The position numbers and the translations under genes are program-made. From Bacteroidia bacterium (GTDB lineage Bacteria; Bacteroidota; Bacteroidia; Flavobacteriales; Flavobacteriaceae): 64,000 bases of DNA. The notes beneath the pieces were generated by a model that was not told where the DNA came from, did not search any database, and worked only from the letters and a program-made list of their open reading frames with translations. How positions within the stretch are numbered: the first letter of the stretch is position 1; each line of letters begins with the position of its first letter. Shown here piece after piece: positions 36,673 to 46,700 of the stretch. The DNA is taken from positions 124,001 through 188,000 of the forward strand of contig JAUIFO010000001.1 of NCBI GenBank assembly GCA_030430385.1, in the 5' to 3' direction.

Positions 36673-37122
36673 ATGGAACTTATATTAAAACAAGACGTTG
36701 AAAATTTAGGATTTAAAGACGATATTGTAACAGTTAAGAGCGGTTATGGTAGAAATTTTTTAATTCCTCAAGGACATGCTGTAATGGCTACACCTTCTGC
36801 AAAGAAAGTTTTAGCAGAAACATTAAAGCAAAGAGCATATAAAGAGAAAAGTATTGTTGACGCAGCTCAAAAAACTGCTGAAGCTCTTAAAACATTAGAA
36901 ATTAAGATCGCTTCTAAAGTAGGAACTGGAGACAAATTATTTGGATCGGTTAACAATATTGATTTAGCTAACGCTTTACAACAAGCTGGTCACGAGATCG
37001 ATAAGAAATTTATCTCTATTGCTGGTGGAACTGTAAAACGTTTAGGAAAGTACGACTCTGTTATTAGATTACACAGAGAAGTATCTGTAGATTTACCATT
37101 TGAAGTTGTAGCTGAAGCTTAA
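36673..37122 (+). CDS. rplI: 50S ribosomal protein L9
   Basis: A 149-residue protein with the L9 N-terminal motif MELILKQDVENLGFKDDIVT and VKSGYGRNFLIPQGHAV, a central long helix and a C-terminal RNA-binding domain. Length is standard. It is the last gene of the operon, followed by a terminator. Confidence 0.98.
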   Translation: MELILKQDVENLGFKDDIVTVKSGYGRNFLIPQGHAVMATPSAKKVLAETLKQRAYKEKSIVDAAQKTAEALKTLEIKIASKVGTGDKLFGSVNNIDLANALQQAGHEIDKKFISIAGGTVKRLGKYDSVIRLHREVSVDLPFEVVAEA

Positions 37123-37141
37123 TACTCAAATACATTATAAT

Positions 37142-37173
37142 AAAAGCCTCAGCATATATGTTGAGGCTTTTTC
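37142..37173 (+). terminator. Terminator of the ribosomal protein operon
   Basis: The stem aaaagcctca/tgaggctttt (37142-37151 and 37162-37171) has a 10-base loop and a T-run. It lies between rplI and the next rightward gene. Confidence 0.85.
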
Positions 37174-37191
37174 AATTTTAAAAGTAAACCA

Positions 37192-37671
37192 ATGAAATAC
37201 GCTAGACTTACCAAAGAACAATTTGAAGAGTTGCATCAAGAATTTATTAATTTTTTAGCAACGCAATCCATCACAGCTGAAGAATGGAATACCATCAAAA
37301 CCAATAAGCCAGAAGTGGCTGAGCAGGAATTAGATGTGTTTAGTGATTTAATTTGGGAAGGCGTGTTGTCTAAAGTGGATTATCTAGAACATATTTCGCC
37401 ACAACACATGCATTTATTTCAATGCACTGAAAAGAACATGCGTTTAATTTCCTTAAAATTGAAAACTACCGAAATCGATATTACCACAAAAGAGGGTTAC
37501 AATTGGTTACGTGATAATTTATTGTCTGATGAAGTGGAATTCTTCGCAGCTCAAAAAGACTACTCTGAAGATAAAGGCTTAGATAAGTTCAAACTAATCC
37601 AGGAAGGCGCGCATATTACCAAAGGACAGCTTTTCAATTATTTTGAAAACCTCGTTGGGAAAACAAATTAA
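37192..37671 (+). CDS. Conserved flavobacterial protein (DUF6495-like)
   Basis: A 159-residue soluble, acidic protein: MKYARLTKEQFEELHQEFIN, an EVAEQELDVFSDLIWEGVLS helix, and HLFQCTEKNMRLISLKLK. From memory it matches DUF6495, a family found next to rplI in flavobacteria. No catalytic motif is visible. Its stop overlaps the stop of the convergent small gene by four bases. Confidence 0.65.
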   Translation: MKYARLTKEQFEELHQEFINFLATQSITAEEWNTIKTNKPEVAEQELDVFSDLIWEGVLSKVDYLEHISPQHMHLFQCTEKNMRLISLKLKTTEIDITTKEGYNWLRDNLLSDEVEFFAAQKDYSEDKGLDKFKLIQEGAHITKGQLFNYFENLVGKTN

Positions 37672-37847
37672 AAACCACGACTTTGCTCACGCTGTTGTTG
37701 GTTGCGTTTTTGTTTAATATCTCTTTTTTGTCTATCTACAGATCCAAACTTTTTATGATAAGGTAACACCTTGCCATAATCTTTATCGACATCATCTAAA
37801 AAAAGATTCATGAAAAAGGCTTCTATTTTATCAAAAATATTAGGCAT
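37668..37847 (-). CDS. Small basic protein following the MacB-type permease
   Basis: A 59-residue protein, MPNIFDKIEAFFMNLFLDDV, then DKDYGKVLPYHKKFGSVDRQ and a strongly basic Lys/Arg/Gln-rich end. It starts two bases after the stop of the permease gene, so it should be on the same transcript. The amphipathic N-terminal helix followed by a basic tail could bind membrane or nucleic acid. No family is recognised. Confidence 0.6.
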   Translation of the reverse strand: MPNIFDKIEAFFMNLFLDDVDKDYGKVLPYHKKFGSVDRQKRDIKQKRNQQQREQSRGF

Positions 37848-37849
37848 GT

Positions 37850-39088
37850 TTACTCGTATCGTAAAGATTCAACAGGATCTAATTTTGCAGCTTTCATTGC
37901 AGGTAATAATCCCGATAAAATAGCCACAAAAAAGGTGATTCCAACAGCCCAAGCTATGGCAGCCCAAGGTGTGACAAATTTAAAATCGGCAATCGCTGAA
38001 ATTGCAGAACCCATAGCAATACCTAATATAATTCCTAAAGCACCTCCAAGTTGACCAATAATAATGGTTTCAAATAAAAACTGAAAAGCTATAGTTTTAC
38101 GTTTAGCACCTAAAGATTTTCTAACACCAATCTCTCTAGTACGTTCAGTAACCGAAACCAGCATCATATTAAGTAAGGCAATCGTAGAGCCAAATATGGT
38201 AATCACACTAATAATCCACGCAATGGTTCCTAAAACACCTGTAATGCTTCCTATTCGGTTGATGAGGTCATCACTTCGTTCTAATCCGAAATTATTGTCT
38301 TCAATAGGATTTAATCCTCTAATATTTCTGAATAATAAAATAGCTTCATCCTGAGCGCCTTCTAACATATCCTTTTTATCAGCTTTAATGCTTAAGCTGT
38401 AATTGATATTCGGATTTGTAAAAATAGTTCTCGCTTTTTGCAAAGGAAGAAACACTCTCAAGTCTTGATTGTTTCCGAATGTCGCACCTTTTTCCTTTAA
38501 CACACCAATCACTTTAAACTTAGCACCTCGTATACTTATGGTTTTGTTTATGGGATTCACATCCTTCAATAAGGCTTTCCTCAAATCGCTTCCAATAACG
38601 CACACACTATTGCTGTTTTGTACATCAAAATAATTGAGATCGCGACCTAAGGCTATTTCCAGTCCCGAATTGGTAATGTAGTTTTCATTGACACCTAAAA
38701 CCTGAACTTCAGGATCGGTTTTTTCATTATCATGCTTTACTTCGGCACCAAACGTTCCCACAAAAGAAATGGATGTTTTGGTATAAGGAAAGTTGTATTC
38801 GTCTTCAAACGTTTTTACATCTCTATAACTAATGACTGGATTTATCTTTTGCTTATCATCATTTCTACGTTGCGTATTAAATTCGTAGCGCTGAATATTA
38901 AAAGTATTTGCTCCCATTGAAGAAAAGTCGCTCGAAATGGTGTTTTCGAGCGCAGAAACCAAACTCAAAATACTTACAAGAGCTGTAATTCCGATAGCAA
39001 TAATTAAAATAGTAAGAATAGTGCGAAGGAGCTGACTTTTGATAGCATCAAAAGCTATTCTAATATTTTCTCTAAATAATGAAAACAT
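37850..39088 (-). CDS. MacB/FtsX-family ABC transporter permease
   Basis: A 412-residue membrane protein. I place the start at 39088 (MFSLFRENIRIAFDAIKSQL), the usual opening; the frame extends further but with no family similarity. One transmembrane helix near 20-45 is followed by a large periplasmic MacB-PCD domain (about 50-270) and three C-terminal helices of the FtsX domain (TERTREIGVRKSLGAKRKTI). Such permeases export peptides, lipoproteins or macrolides, or signal mechanically. The partner ATPase is not adjacent. Confidence 0.88.
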   Translation of the reverse strand: MFSLFRENIRIAFDAIKSQLLRTILTILIIAIGITALVSILSLVSALENTISSDFSSMGANTFNIQRYEFNTQRRNDDKQKINPVISYRDVKTFEDEYNFPYTKTSISFVGTFGAEVKHDNEKTDPEVQVLGVNENYITNSGLEIALGRDLNYFDVQNSNSVCVIGSDLRKALLKDVNPINKTISIRGAKFKVIGVLKEKGATFGNNQDLRVFLPLQKARTIFTNPNINYSLSIKADKKDMLEGAQDEAILLFRNIRGLNPIEDNNFGLERSDDLINRIGSITGVLGTIAWIISVITIFGSTIALLNMMLVSVTERTREIGVRKSLGAKRKTIAFQFLFETIIIGQLGGALGIILGIAMGSAISAIADFKFVTPWAAIAWAVGITFFVAILSGLLPAMKAAKLDPVESLRYE

Positions 39089-39215
39089 AAAGTGCTTTAA
39101 AGTTGGTGTTTTACTGTAAGACTGAAAAACCTCAATAAAGTTACTATAAATTTGAAATAACTTTCGATTGCCTCTAAATTTTATAATATTTTTGTGAATT
39201 GAAATGGAGTAGCAC

Positions 39216-39255
39216 CAACAGATTGTCATTTCGAGCGAAGTCGAGAAATCTGTTG
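39216..39255. repeat. Dispersed palindromic repeat, best copy
   Basis: A 40-base element, CAACAGATTGTCATTTCGAG then CGAAGTCGAGAAATCTGTTG, with 9-base perfect inverted ends (CAACAGATT/AATCTGTTG) and an inner TCGA..TCGA. It lies between the permease gene and hisS. A related copy is at 25219-25246 and a weak one at 18231. This form is common in flavobacterial intergenic DNA from memory. Confidence 0.8.
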
Positions 39256-39311
39256 TTAGTCCTCCAACAAGGCAAATGATGTAGTTAATACAGAATTATC
39301 ATTTTTGATAT

Positions 39312-40682
39312 ATGGCACAAAAACCAAGTATTCCAAAAGGTACAAGAGATTTTAATCCTGAAGAAGTTTCAAAGCGAAACTATATTTTTAGTACCATAAA
39401 ACAACAGTTTGAATTGTTTGGATTTCAACCTATTGAAACACCAAGTTTTGAGAATTCTAGTACGTTGATGGGAAAGTATGGCGAAGAAGGGGATCGTTTG
39501 ATCTTTAAGATCTTGAATAGTGGTGATTTTTTGAGTAAAGTTGGTGATGATCTTTATAACACCAAAGATTCTAATAAAATAACCAAACAAATCTCTGAAA
39601 AAGCCTTGCGTTATGACTTAACTGTGCCTTTTGCTCGCTATGTGGTGCAGCATCAAAATGAGATTAACTTTCCGTTTAAGCGCTATCAAATTCAGCCTGT
39701 TTGGCGTGCAGACCGACCTCAAAAAGGACGTTTTAGAGAGTTTTATCAATGTGATGCCGATGTGGTTGGTAGTGATTCACTTTGGCAGGAAGTAGAGTTT
39801 GTGCAATTGTACGACGCTGTATTTTCTAAATTGGGATTACAAGGCGTTACGATCAAGATCAATAATCGTAAAATATTGTCTGGTATAGCTGAAGTGATTG
39901 GTGCCCAAGACAAACTCATCGATTTTACAGTGGCTTTGGATAAGCTCGATAAAATAGGTGAGGAGAAGGTTAAAGAGGAAATGATATCAAAAGGTATTTC
40001 TGAAGAAGGAATCTCTAAATTGCAACCTTTGTTTAGTTTAAAAGGAAGTTTTGCATCACAAATAGCAGAGCTAAAAACCATTTTAAATACTTCTGAAGAA
40101 GGACGAAAAGGGATTGAAGAATTAGAGTTTATTAATGAAGGTATTGAAACTATAGGTTTGCAGACCGCAAAATTGCAATTAGATGTTACCTTAGCTCGTG
40201 GTTTAAATTATTATACAGGTGCTATTTTTGAAGTAGCTGCTCCTGAAGGCGTCAAAATGGGATCTATTGGAGGAGGAGGTCGCTATGACGATCTTACTGG
40301 GATTTTCGGACTGAAAGATATGAGTGGTGTTGGAATTAGTTTTGGTTTGGATCGAATTTATTTAGTACTTGAAGAATTAGGATTATTTCCAGAGACGATA
40401 ACTGAAACTACTAAAGTTTTGTTTATCAATTTTGGAGCGCAAGAAGCTATGGCTTGTATGAAAGCTATTTCCTTTTTAAGATCTAAAGGTATCAAAGCTG
40501 AATTATATCCAGATGCAGCAAAAATGAAAAAGCAGATGTCTTATGCTAATAGTAGAGCTATTCCTTATGTGGTTTTACTTGGTGCTTCTGAAATGGACAA
40601 TAATACCTATACACTAAAGCACATGACATCGGGAGATCAAGAATCACTCTCCTTAGATGAATTAACACAAACACTTCAATAA
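39312..40682 (+). CDS. hisS: Histidyl-tRNA synthetase
   Basis: A 456-residue class II synthetase that charges tRNA-His. The N terminus [20 protein letters not shown] carries the KGTRDF motif 1 region. Motif 2 is [20 protein letters not shown], with the histidine-A loop [14 protein letters not shown] and motif 3 [17 protein letters not shown]. The C-terminal anticodon-binding domain spans about 360-456. The length is standard. Confidence 0.97.
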   Translation: MAQKPSIPKGTRDFNPEEVSKRNYIFSTIKQQFELFGFQPIETPSFENSSTLMGKYGEEGDRLIFKILNSGDFLSKVGDDLYNTKDSNKITKQISEKALRYDLTVPFARYVVQHQNEINFPFKRYQIQPVWRADRPQKGRFREFYQCDADVVGSDSLWQEVEFVQLYDAVFSKLGLQGVTIKINNRKILSGIAEVIGAQDKLIDFTVALDKLDKIGEEKVKEEMISKGISEEGISKLQPLFSLKGSFASQIAELKTILNTSEEGRKGIEELEFINEGIETIGLQTAKLQLDVTLARGLNYYTGAIFEVAAPEGVKMGSIGGGGRYDDLTGIFGLKDMSGVGISFGLDRIYLVLEELGLFPETITETTKVLFINFGAQEAMACMKAISFLRSKGIKAELYPDAAKMKKQMSYANSRAIPYVVLLGASEMDNNTYTLKHMTSGDQESLSLDELTQTLQ

Positions 40683-40684
40683 AT

Positions 40685-40716
40685 AAAAAAAGCCTCAATA
40701 ACATTGAGGCTTTTTT
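40685..40716. terminator. Bidirectional terminator after hisS
   Basis: The stem aagcctcaat/attgaggctt has A- and T-runs on the two sides. It lies between the convergent hisS and the giant T9SS gene. Confidence 0.85.
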
Positions 40717-40747
40717 GTAAGTTAAGTTTAAGGTAGATTTGGGTCTA

Positions 40748-43700
40748 TTATTTTACTAAAACTTTCTTGGATACTGAACCGCTACCAGTATGCATTTTCA
40801 CAATATAAGTTCCAGAACTTAAATTCTTAACTTCATATTCAGAATAGTCCCCTTCTGAAATATTATCTATAGTATAAATTGATTGTCCAACAACATTGTA
40901 GACTTCAATTAACTTTACATCTTTATAATTAGGATTCAATAATACTAAGCTTTTTAATTCATTAGAGTAGAATATATCTATAGTGCTTAATTCATTATCA
41001 TCAATTCCTAAAGTTTCATTAGCATCTCTAAAAGTAATTTCAAATCGGTCTAAGTACTCACCAGCAGCAAGGAAGATATCGTAATCACTTTCTCTAAGGT
41101 TATGATACATATTGTTGTCAATATCATGAACAAAAATATCAATATCGTCAGGTACATTTTCAAGAGCATTAATGCTAATGGTGTTAATACCATCTGAATC
41201 GGTCTTTATACCAATAGGATACACAGAGTATTCGTCAGCTTCATCACTACCTTGAATAATGTATTTCCCGCCTTCGATCATCCAGTACATATCGTCCATT
41301 TGAACTTCGTTTACTTTTCCATCGTATCCTAAGTCGACAGCAGTAGAAGCATTAGGATCAATAGTAAGGAGTAATTGACGGTTGATTTCGTTTACTGTAT
41401 AGATACCAATTCTAAATTTCATACGCTCATCAGCTGAAGCGGCTTCGCCATCATCCTGACTAGCATTAGCTTGGCTATTTCTTATAAATACTGAAGTACC
41501 ACTATATGTGCCGTCTTCAATTTCAAAGACACGTTGATCATTTTCAAAAATAATTTGTCCGCCAGTATTTGCATCTACAAAGAATCCTTGTCCTACAGGA
41601 ATAAATTGACCAGGTGTTTTACGAGCAGAACCAGTGTTGCTAACTCCAGGCACAGGAACCCCTAAGGTTACTGATGGTGTACCACCAGATAAGTTCATTT
41701 GTGCATAGCCACCTTGATAATCAGCTAGAATATGGTTTCCGCCTCCCCAATGTTCCCAGAAATATAGCGTACCTGTTGTGACACCTAAGTTATCTGTTAT
41801 AAATTCTACAGCATCAATTGCAGAAGGGTAAGGGTTACCAACTAAGTAGTTGCTATTTGTGCTTAATGTTAATTCTATTTCTCCGTTATTTGGTTTTCCT
41901 CTGAAGATATAGTTTTCATCGTCAGTTATTGGACCAGTACCAGGACCTTTCATTGTAAATCCTTCACCTGCATAAATGCTACCATTACTTCTAACTTGTT
42001 GCCATGAAGAATAATCACCATCAGGAGAATTAGCAAACTTCCAGATCCAGTAATCAGCAATTCTTACTGGCGATGCAGTTCCGTTGTATCCTGTAGTGTT
42101 AAATCCTACATTTTGCATGACATCTGTAAGCGCATATCTATATTCATTGATTTCTTCATCAGTTTCACCAACAGGAGATGACCAATAGTTATACGTATAA
42201 GTATCAGCAGTTCCTTGTTGATCACGTTCTAGTCGTCCAGAACTTGCAACAGTTAAATCACTATTTTCAGTTTGAATTAATTGCGATTCACCTTCTAAAT
42301 CTATAGTTCCAGTAAGGCTTAAGTAGTGTGATACTGTAAGACCGAAACCTAAATTAGTTGTTGCATTAGTTAATCCATCAACTTCTAGAGTATTGCTATC
42401 TACAATAAGTCCTAAAAGCGATCTGTTCTTAGTAAAAGATGGTAAGTCTGTGTTAGAATTAATAGAGACATTATGACTTGTTCTAACAATATTCCAATCA
42501 ATAGTTTGATTACTGTCAACTATAGATGTGGTTCCTGCAGTAGTTTGTACATTTCCATTTGCCCATGTTGTTGCATCATTCCAATTACCAGCTTGCGTAG
42601 TTTCATAAGGAAGTGGTGCAGTTTGACGATCTACAGTATTTAAGTTTCTTAAGGCACCTTGATTTTGGTTGCCAGAAGCGTCTTCAGTATTTGTATAGGT
42701 GTACACAGACATAGGATAGTATCCAGCTAAATCTGACCAAGGGATTGTTCCTACCTCATTTTTAGTAATTGTAGAAGGTAATATATCACCAGACACAAAA
42801 TTACTATTGTCTTCAATTTCTTGGTTCATGATAAAGCGAAGTTGGTCTGGAGTTAATGCTCTGTCCCAAACTCTTACTTCATCAATATTTCCTCTAAAGT
42901 GTTGTGTTGGTGTTCCTTTACCAGCAGCAGCAATGTAGAATGATTCATCAGTGTCTACTGGAGCAGTTTTACCATCATTAATATCTTCAACACCATCAAT
43001 ATAAATTCTAGCAGTAGTACCATTATAGGTTACAGCAACTTGATGCCATTCATCATCTGGGATACTCGTGTTTGAAGTTAGAATTTGATTACTACCATTT
43101 TTCCAATAGATTTGTACAGTATTATCGTTTAATATCCTAAAGTCATATCCATCAGTAAAGGTTGTGTTTCTTTTTGATACGATTGATTTTGTTCCACTAT
43201 CTGCAGCATCTCTTTTAATCCAAGCAGAAATTGTAAATCCAGTTGGATCTAGGTCTAGTGCGTCTTCCATATCAACATAGTCAACAACACCATCAAAATA
43301 GATTGATCTTTCAACAATAATTTGTGGTGCATATCCAAATGTAATATACTTTGTATTGTCAAAATCGTATTCTGTTTCTAAGTTACCGTTTCCATCATCA
43401 GTCATTACTCTGTAATCTGCTGTAGGATCGAATACACCTGTACTTGAGATAAACATATAGTAATTTCCAGGAGGTGTAATATTTCTAATAGCATTTTGAG
43501 GAATTCTAACTTTTACAGTTGGAATGTCTCCACCGTTCTCAACAACTTTCCATACACGTTGCATAGCAGTAAAACTCACATCTGTGGTAAGCGCAGGAGT
43601 AATACCAGCACTCATATTTACAGTAATAGTTGATGAAGCAAGGTTTAGATCTGCACCATTATTACCCCAAACAAGGTATTCTTTGTCATTTAGAGTTGTG

Positions 43701-46700
43701 GCATTATCTGATTGGTTTAAATTGTTTGTATCGTAAATATCAGTTAAACCAAATGTAAGGATCCCTTCAGTTCTTCCGCTTCCATCAGAATCGTTATTAA
43801 CACTTCTAGATTGCTTTTGATTTAATTCAGAAGCATCATCTCTACCAATACCAGCAATATCATAATTGTATCCTGCATTAGCAGACTGATCCCAAATTAC
43901 AGTACCATCACTATCAACATAATCTTGAGAGACACCTTTTGCTCCAAGTGTGATACCATATTTGATTGCTAAATACGATTGAATTCTGTTACGTTCTTGA
44001 GTTAGATTTACATCATCTTTTCTTGCTGAATAGGTGATGACTTCTGCTACTCTAGCGTTAAGAGAAGCTTCCCAACCTTCAGAACGACCAATCCACCATC
44101 TTGCATCATTAGCATTCATATATTCAGCAATGTCATTTTGATAATCTTCAATATCATTTGCATTGTAATATAGTTCTTGTTGTGTGTCAGCAGTATTATT
44201 TCTTGTATTTATAATCCCAACATTGTCATAGCTTCCGCCACCAGTTTGGGCTACACCATATCCATCATTTGGATCGTTGTCATAAGAATCGTATGCATAA
44301 CAAATAACTTCATTGTTAACACGTCCAGTATAATCACCAAAACCAATTCCAGTTGCATCTGTTGCAGCTGACGTAATTTGAGCATCACTACAGAATACAT
44401 CCATAAATCCAAAAGAATTATTAATTGGAGTGTCATCTGGAATAATCACTAAAAAGAGATCTTGTGTGTAGAACCCATAATCACCTGATAAGAATTCTGT
44501 ACTTGTACTGTCATGAGAGTAATCTCCATCTGTTGAAACTGAGGAATATGAATTATCAAATTCGATTACTGGATTAAAGTTTACATTTTTTGTAGTGTTA
44601 TCGTAATATGTTGGTCTTTGATTTGAATTGTTAACCCTAGCATTACTACCTAGTCCTTGATCAATCCAAGACGACACTCTTTGACCACTAGTATAACTTA
44701 GGCCGTCATCAGCTTTAAGCCATAAAGATAAGTCTGCCGTAACTCCACCAGGTGCTACAGTAGGATTTGGTTTGTCTTCAATAGTGAAGTTGTCAATGGC
44801 AATGTCACTATAAATACTTCCGCCTGTTTCAGCTCTAACTCTCAGCTTGATGGTTTGTCCAATATAACTGCTAAGATCAATACTTATAGGAGTGAATGAC
44901 GAATTGGTATTATTGTGATTTTGACCTGAGTAAGTAAATAGTGTGGTTGGAAAATTCAATCCGTTGTCAGTACTTAACTCTACAGCAAATTCTCCTGTTC
45001 CACTCCCAAACATATGGTAAAAGAATGTTAAACGAGGATTAGTTGCACTAGTTAAATCAAAACACGGACTAAATAAAATAGCTTTACTATTTGTATTGCC
45101 ATTTGTTTCAATAAAAGCATAGGAGTTTCCATCTTGAGCTTCATTAGGTCCAGTAAATGAAGTTGGAGTAGAGCCAGAAGTTCTAGACCAATCAAAGTCA
45201 TCCTCTAAGCCTAAAAGACTGATACCTTGTATCCACTGACCGAAGCCAGATTCGAAGCTTTCAGAGTAAGGATAAGAAGAAACCGTAGTGACGCATACAC
45301 CTGCAGTTGTTCCTGTACCTTGAATATTAAAAGTATATGGGTTTTCATCACTGTCATTGTTAACAATACTAACAGTTGCTGTTCTGACACCTGTTGCACT
45401 TGGGTCAAATGTAATTTCAAAAGTCGTGTTATTAGAAGCAGGAACAGAAGCTGATGGACTAGATGTTACAGAGAAATCTCCAGCATTAGCACCAGATAAG
45501 GTAATTGCTCCTACAGTTAAAGCTGTAGTTCCTGTATTTTCAATTGTGAAGGTGTTTGGATTTGTAGATCCTGCTACAGCAATTGCACCAAAGTCGGTAT
45601 CGTCTGCTGCATCTGGGGTTGTATCTCCATCAGCAATTGATGTTCCATTTCCTCTAATATCAATTTCTGGTCCAGGCGCAACACCTGTACCTTGAATATC
45701 AAACGTGTATGGATTTTCATTACTGTCATCATTAGCTATGCTAACAGTAGCTGTTCTTAGACCAGCGGCACTAGGATCGAATGTAATATTGAAAGTTGTT
45801 CCACTTCCACTAGAAATAGGAGTTGTTGGATTTGTTGATACGTAAAAGTCTGCAGCATGAGCTCCAGTGATTGAAATATACGTTGGTCCAGATCCAGTTA
45901 AATTAAGATTAGAACATCCTAAGTTATCAATAACAAAAGCATTAACGTTTGTACCACCAGCGGTATTAACTGTACCAAAATCTGTATCGTCAGTTACACT
46001 AGGAGTTGTGTCACCATCAGTAATTGATGTTCCGTTTCCAGTTATGTCAATTTCAGAACCACCACCTGCGACATTAAAATATTCGGTAGTCCCACCAGAG
46101 TCTGTACCAGCACCATTATCGGTAAGTACGATTGTTCCTCCGGCTGTTACTGTAACATTAGAGGCGCCACCATTCCAACCATCACCATAAGAGTCATACA
46201 TAATGATGTAATAATTGTTTAAATCTGCAATACAGCCTAAGCTAACTGTTGTAGAATAGCTGTTATTACAGCATCCAGAATATCCATTATCAATAGTAGT
46301 AAGCAACACGCCAGACGGATTGTAGACTTCAACTCTATTTTCTGAAGACCAACTAGGCCAGTTTACTGAAACTTCTACGTTAGAATACGTTAGGTTAGTT
46401 CCAGTACCTTGTATATTAAAGTTATATGGGTTTTCGTCACTATCACTATTTACAATAGTAACAGTAGCAGTTCTTACACCTAAAGCACTAGGGTTAAAGG
46501 TTATGTCAAATGGAACACTTCCAAAAGGAGCAACAGAGCCAGGAGGACTGAGTGTTAATGTAAAGTCTGAAGCATGAGCACCAGAAATAGTTACTGAACT
46601 AATAGATAATGCAGGAGAACCGTTATTTTCAATTGTAAATGTATTTACATTAGTGCCAGCGGCAAGATCGACATTACCAAAATCAGTATCATCTGATACA

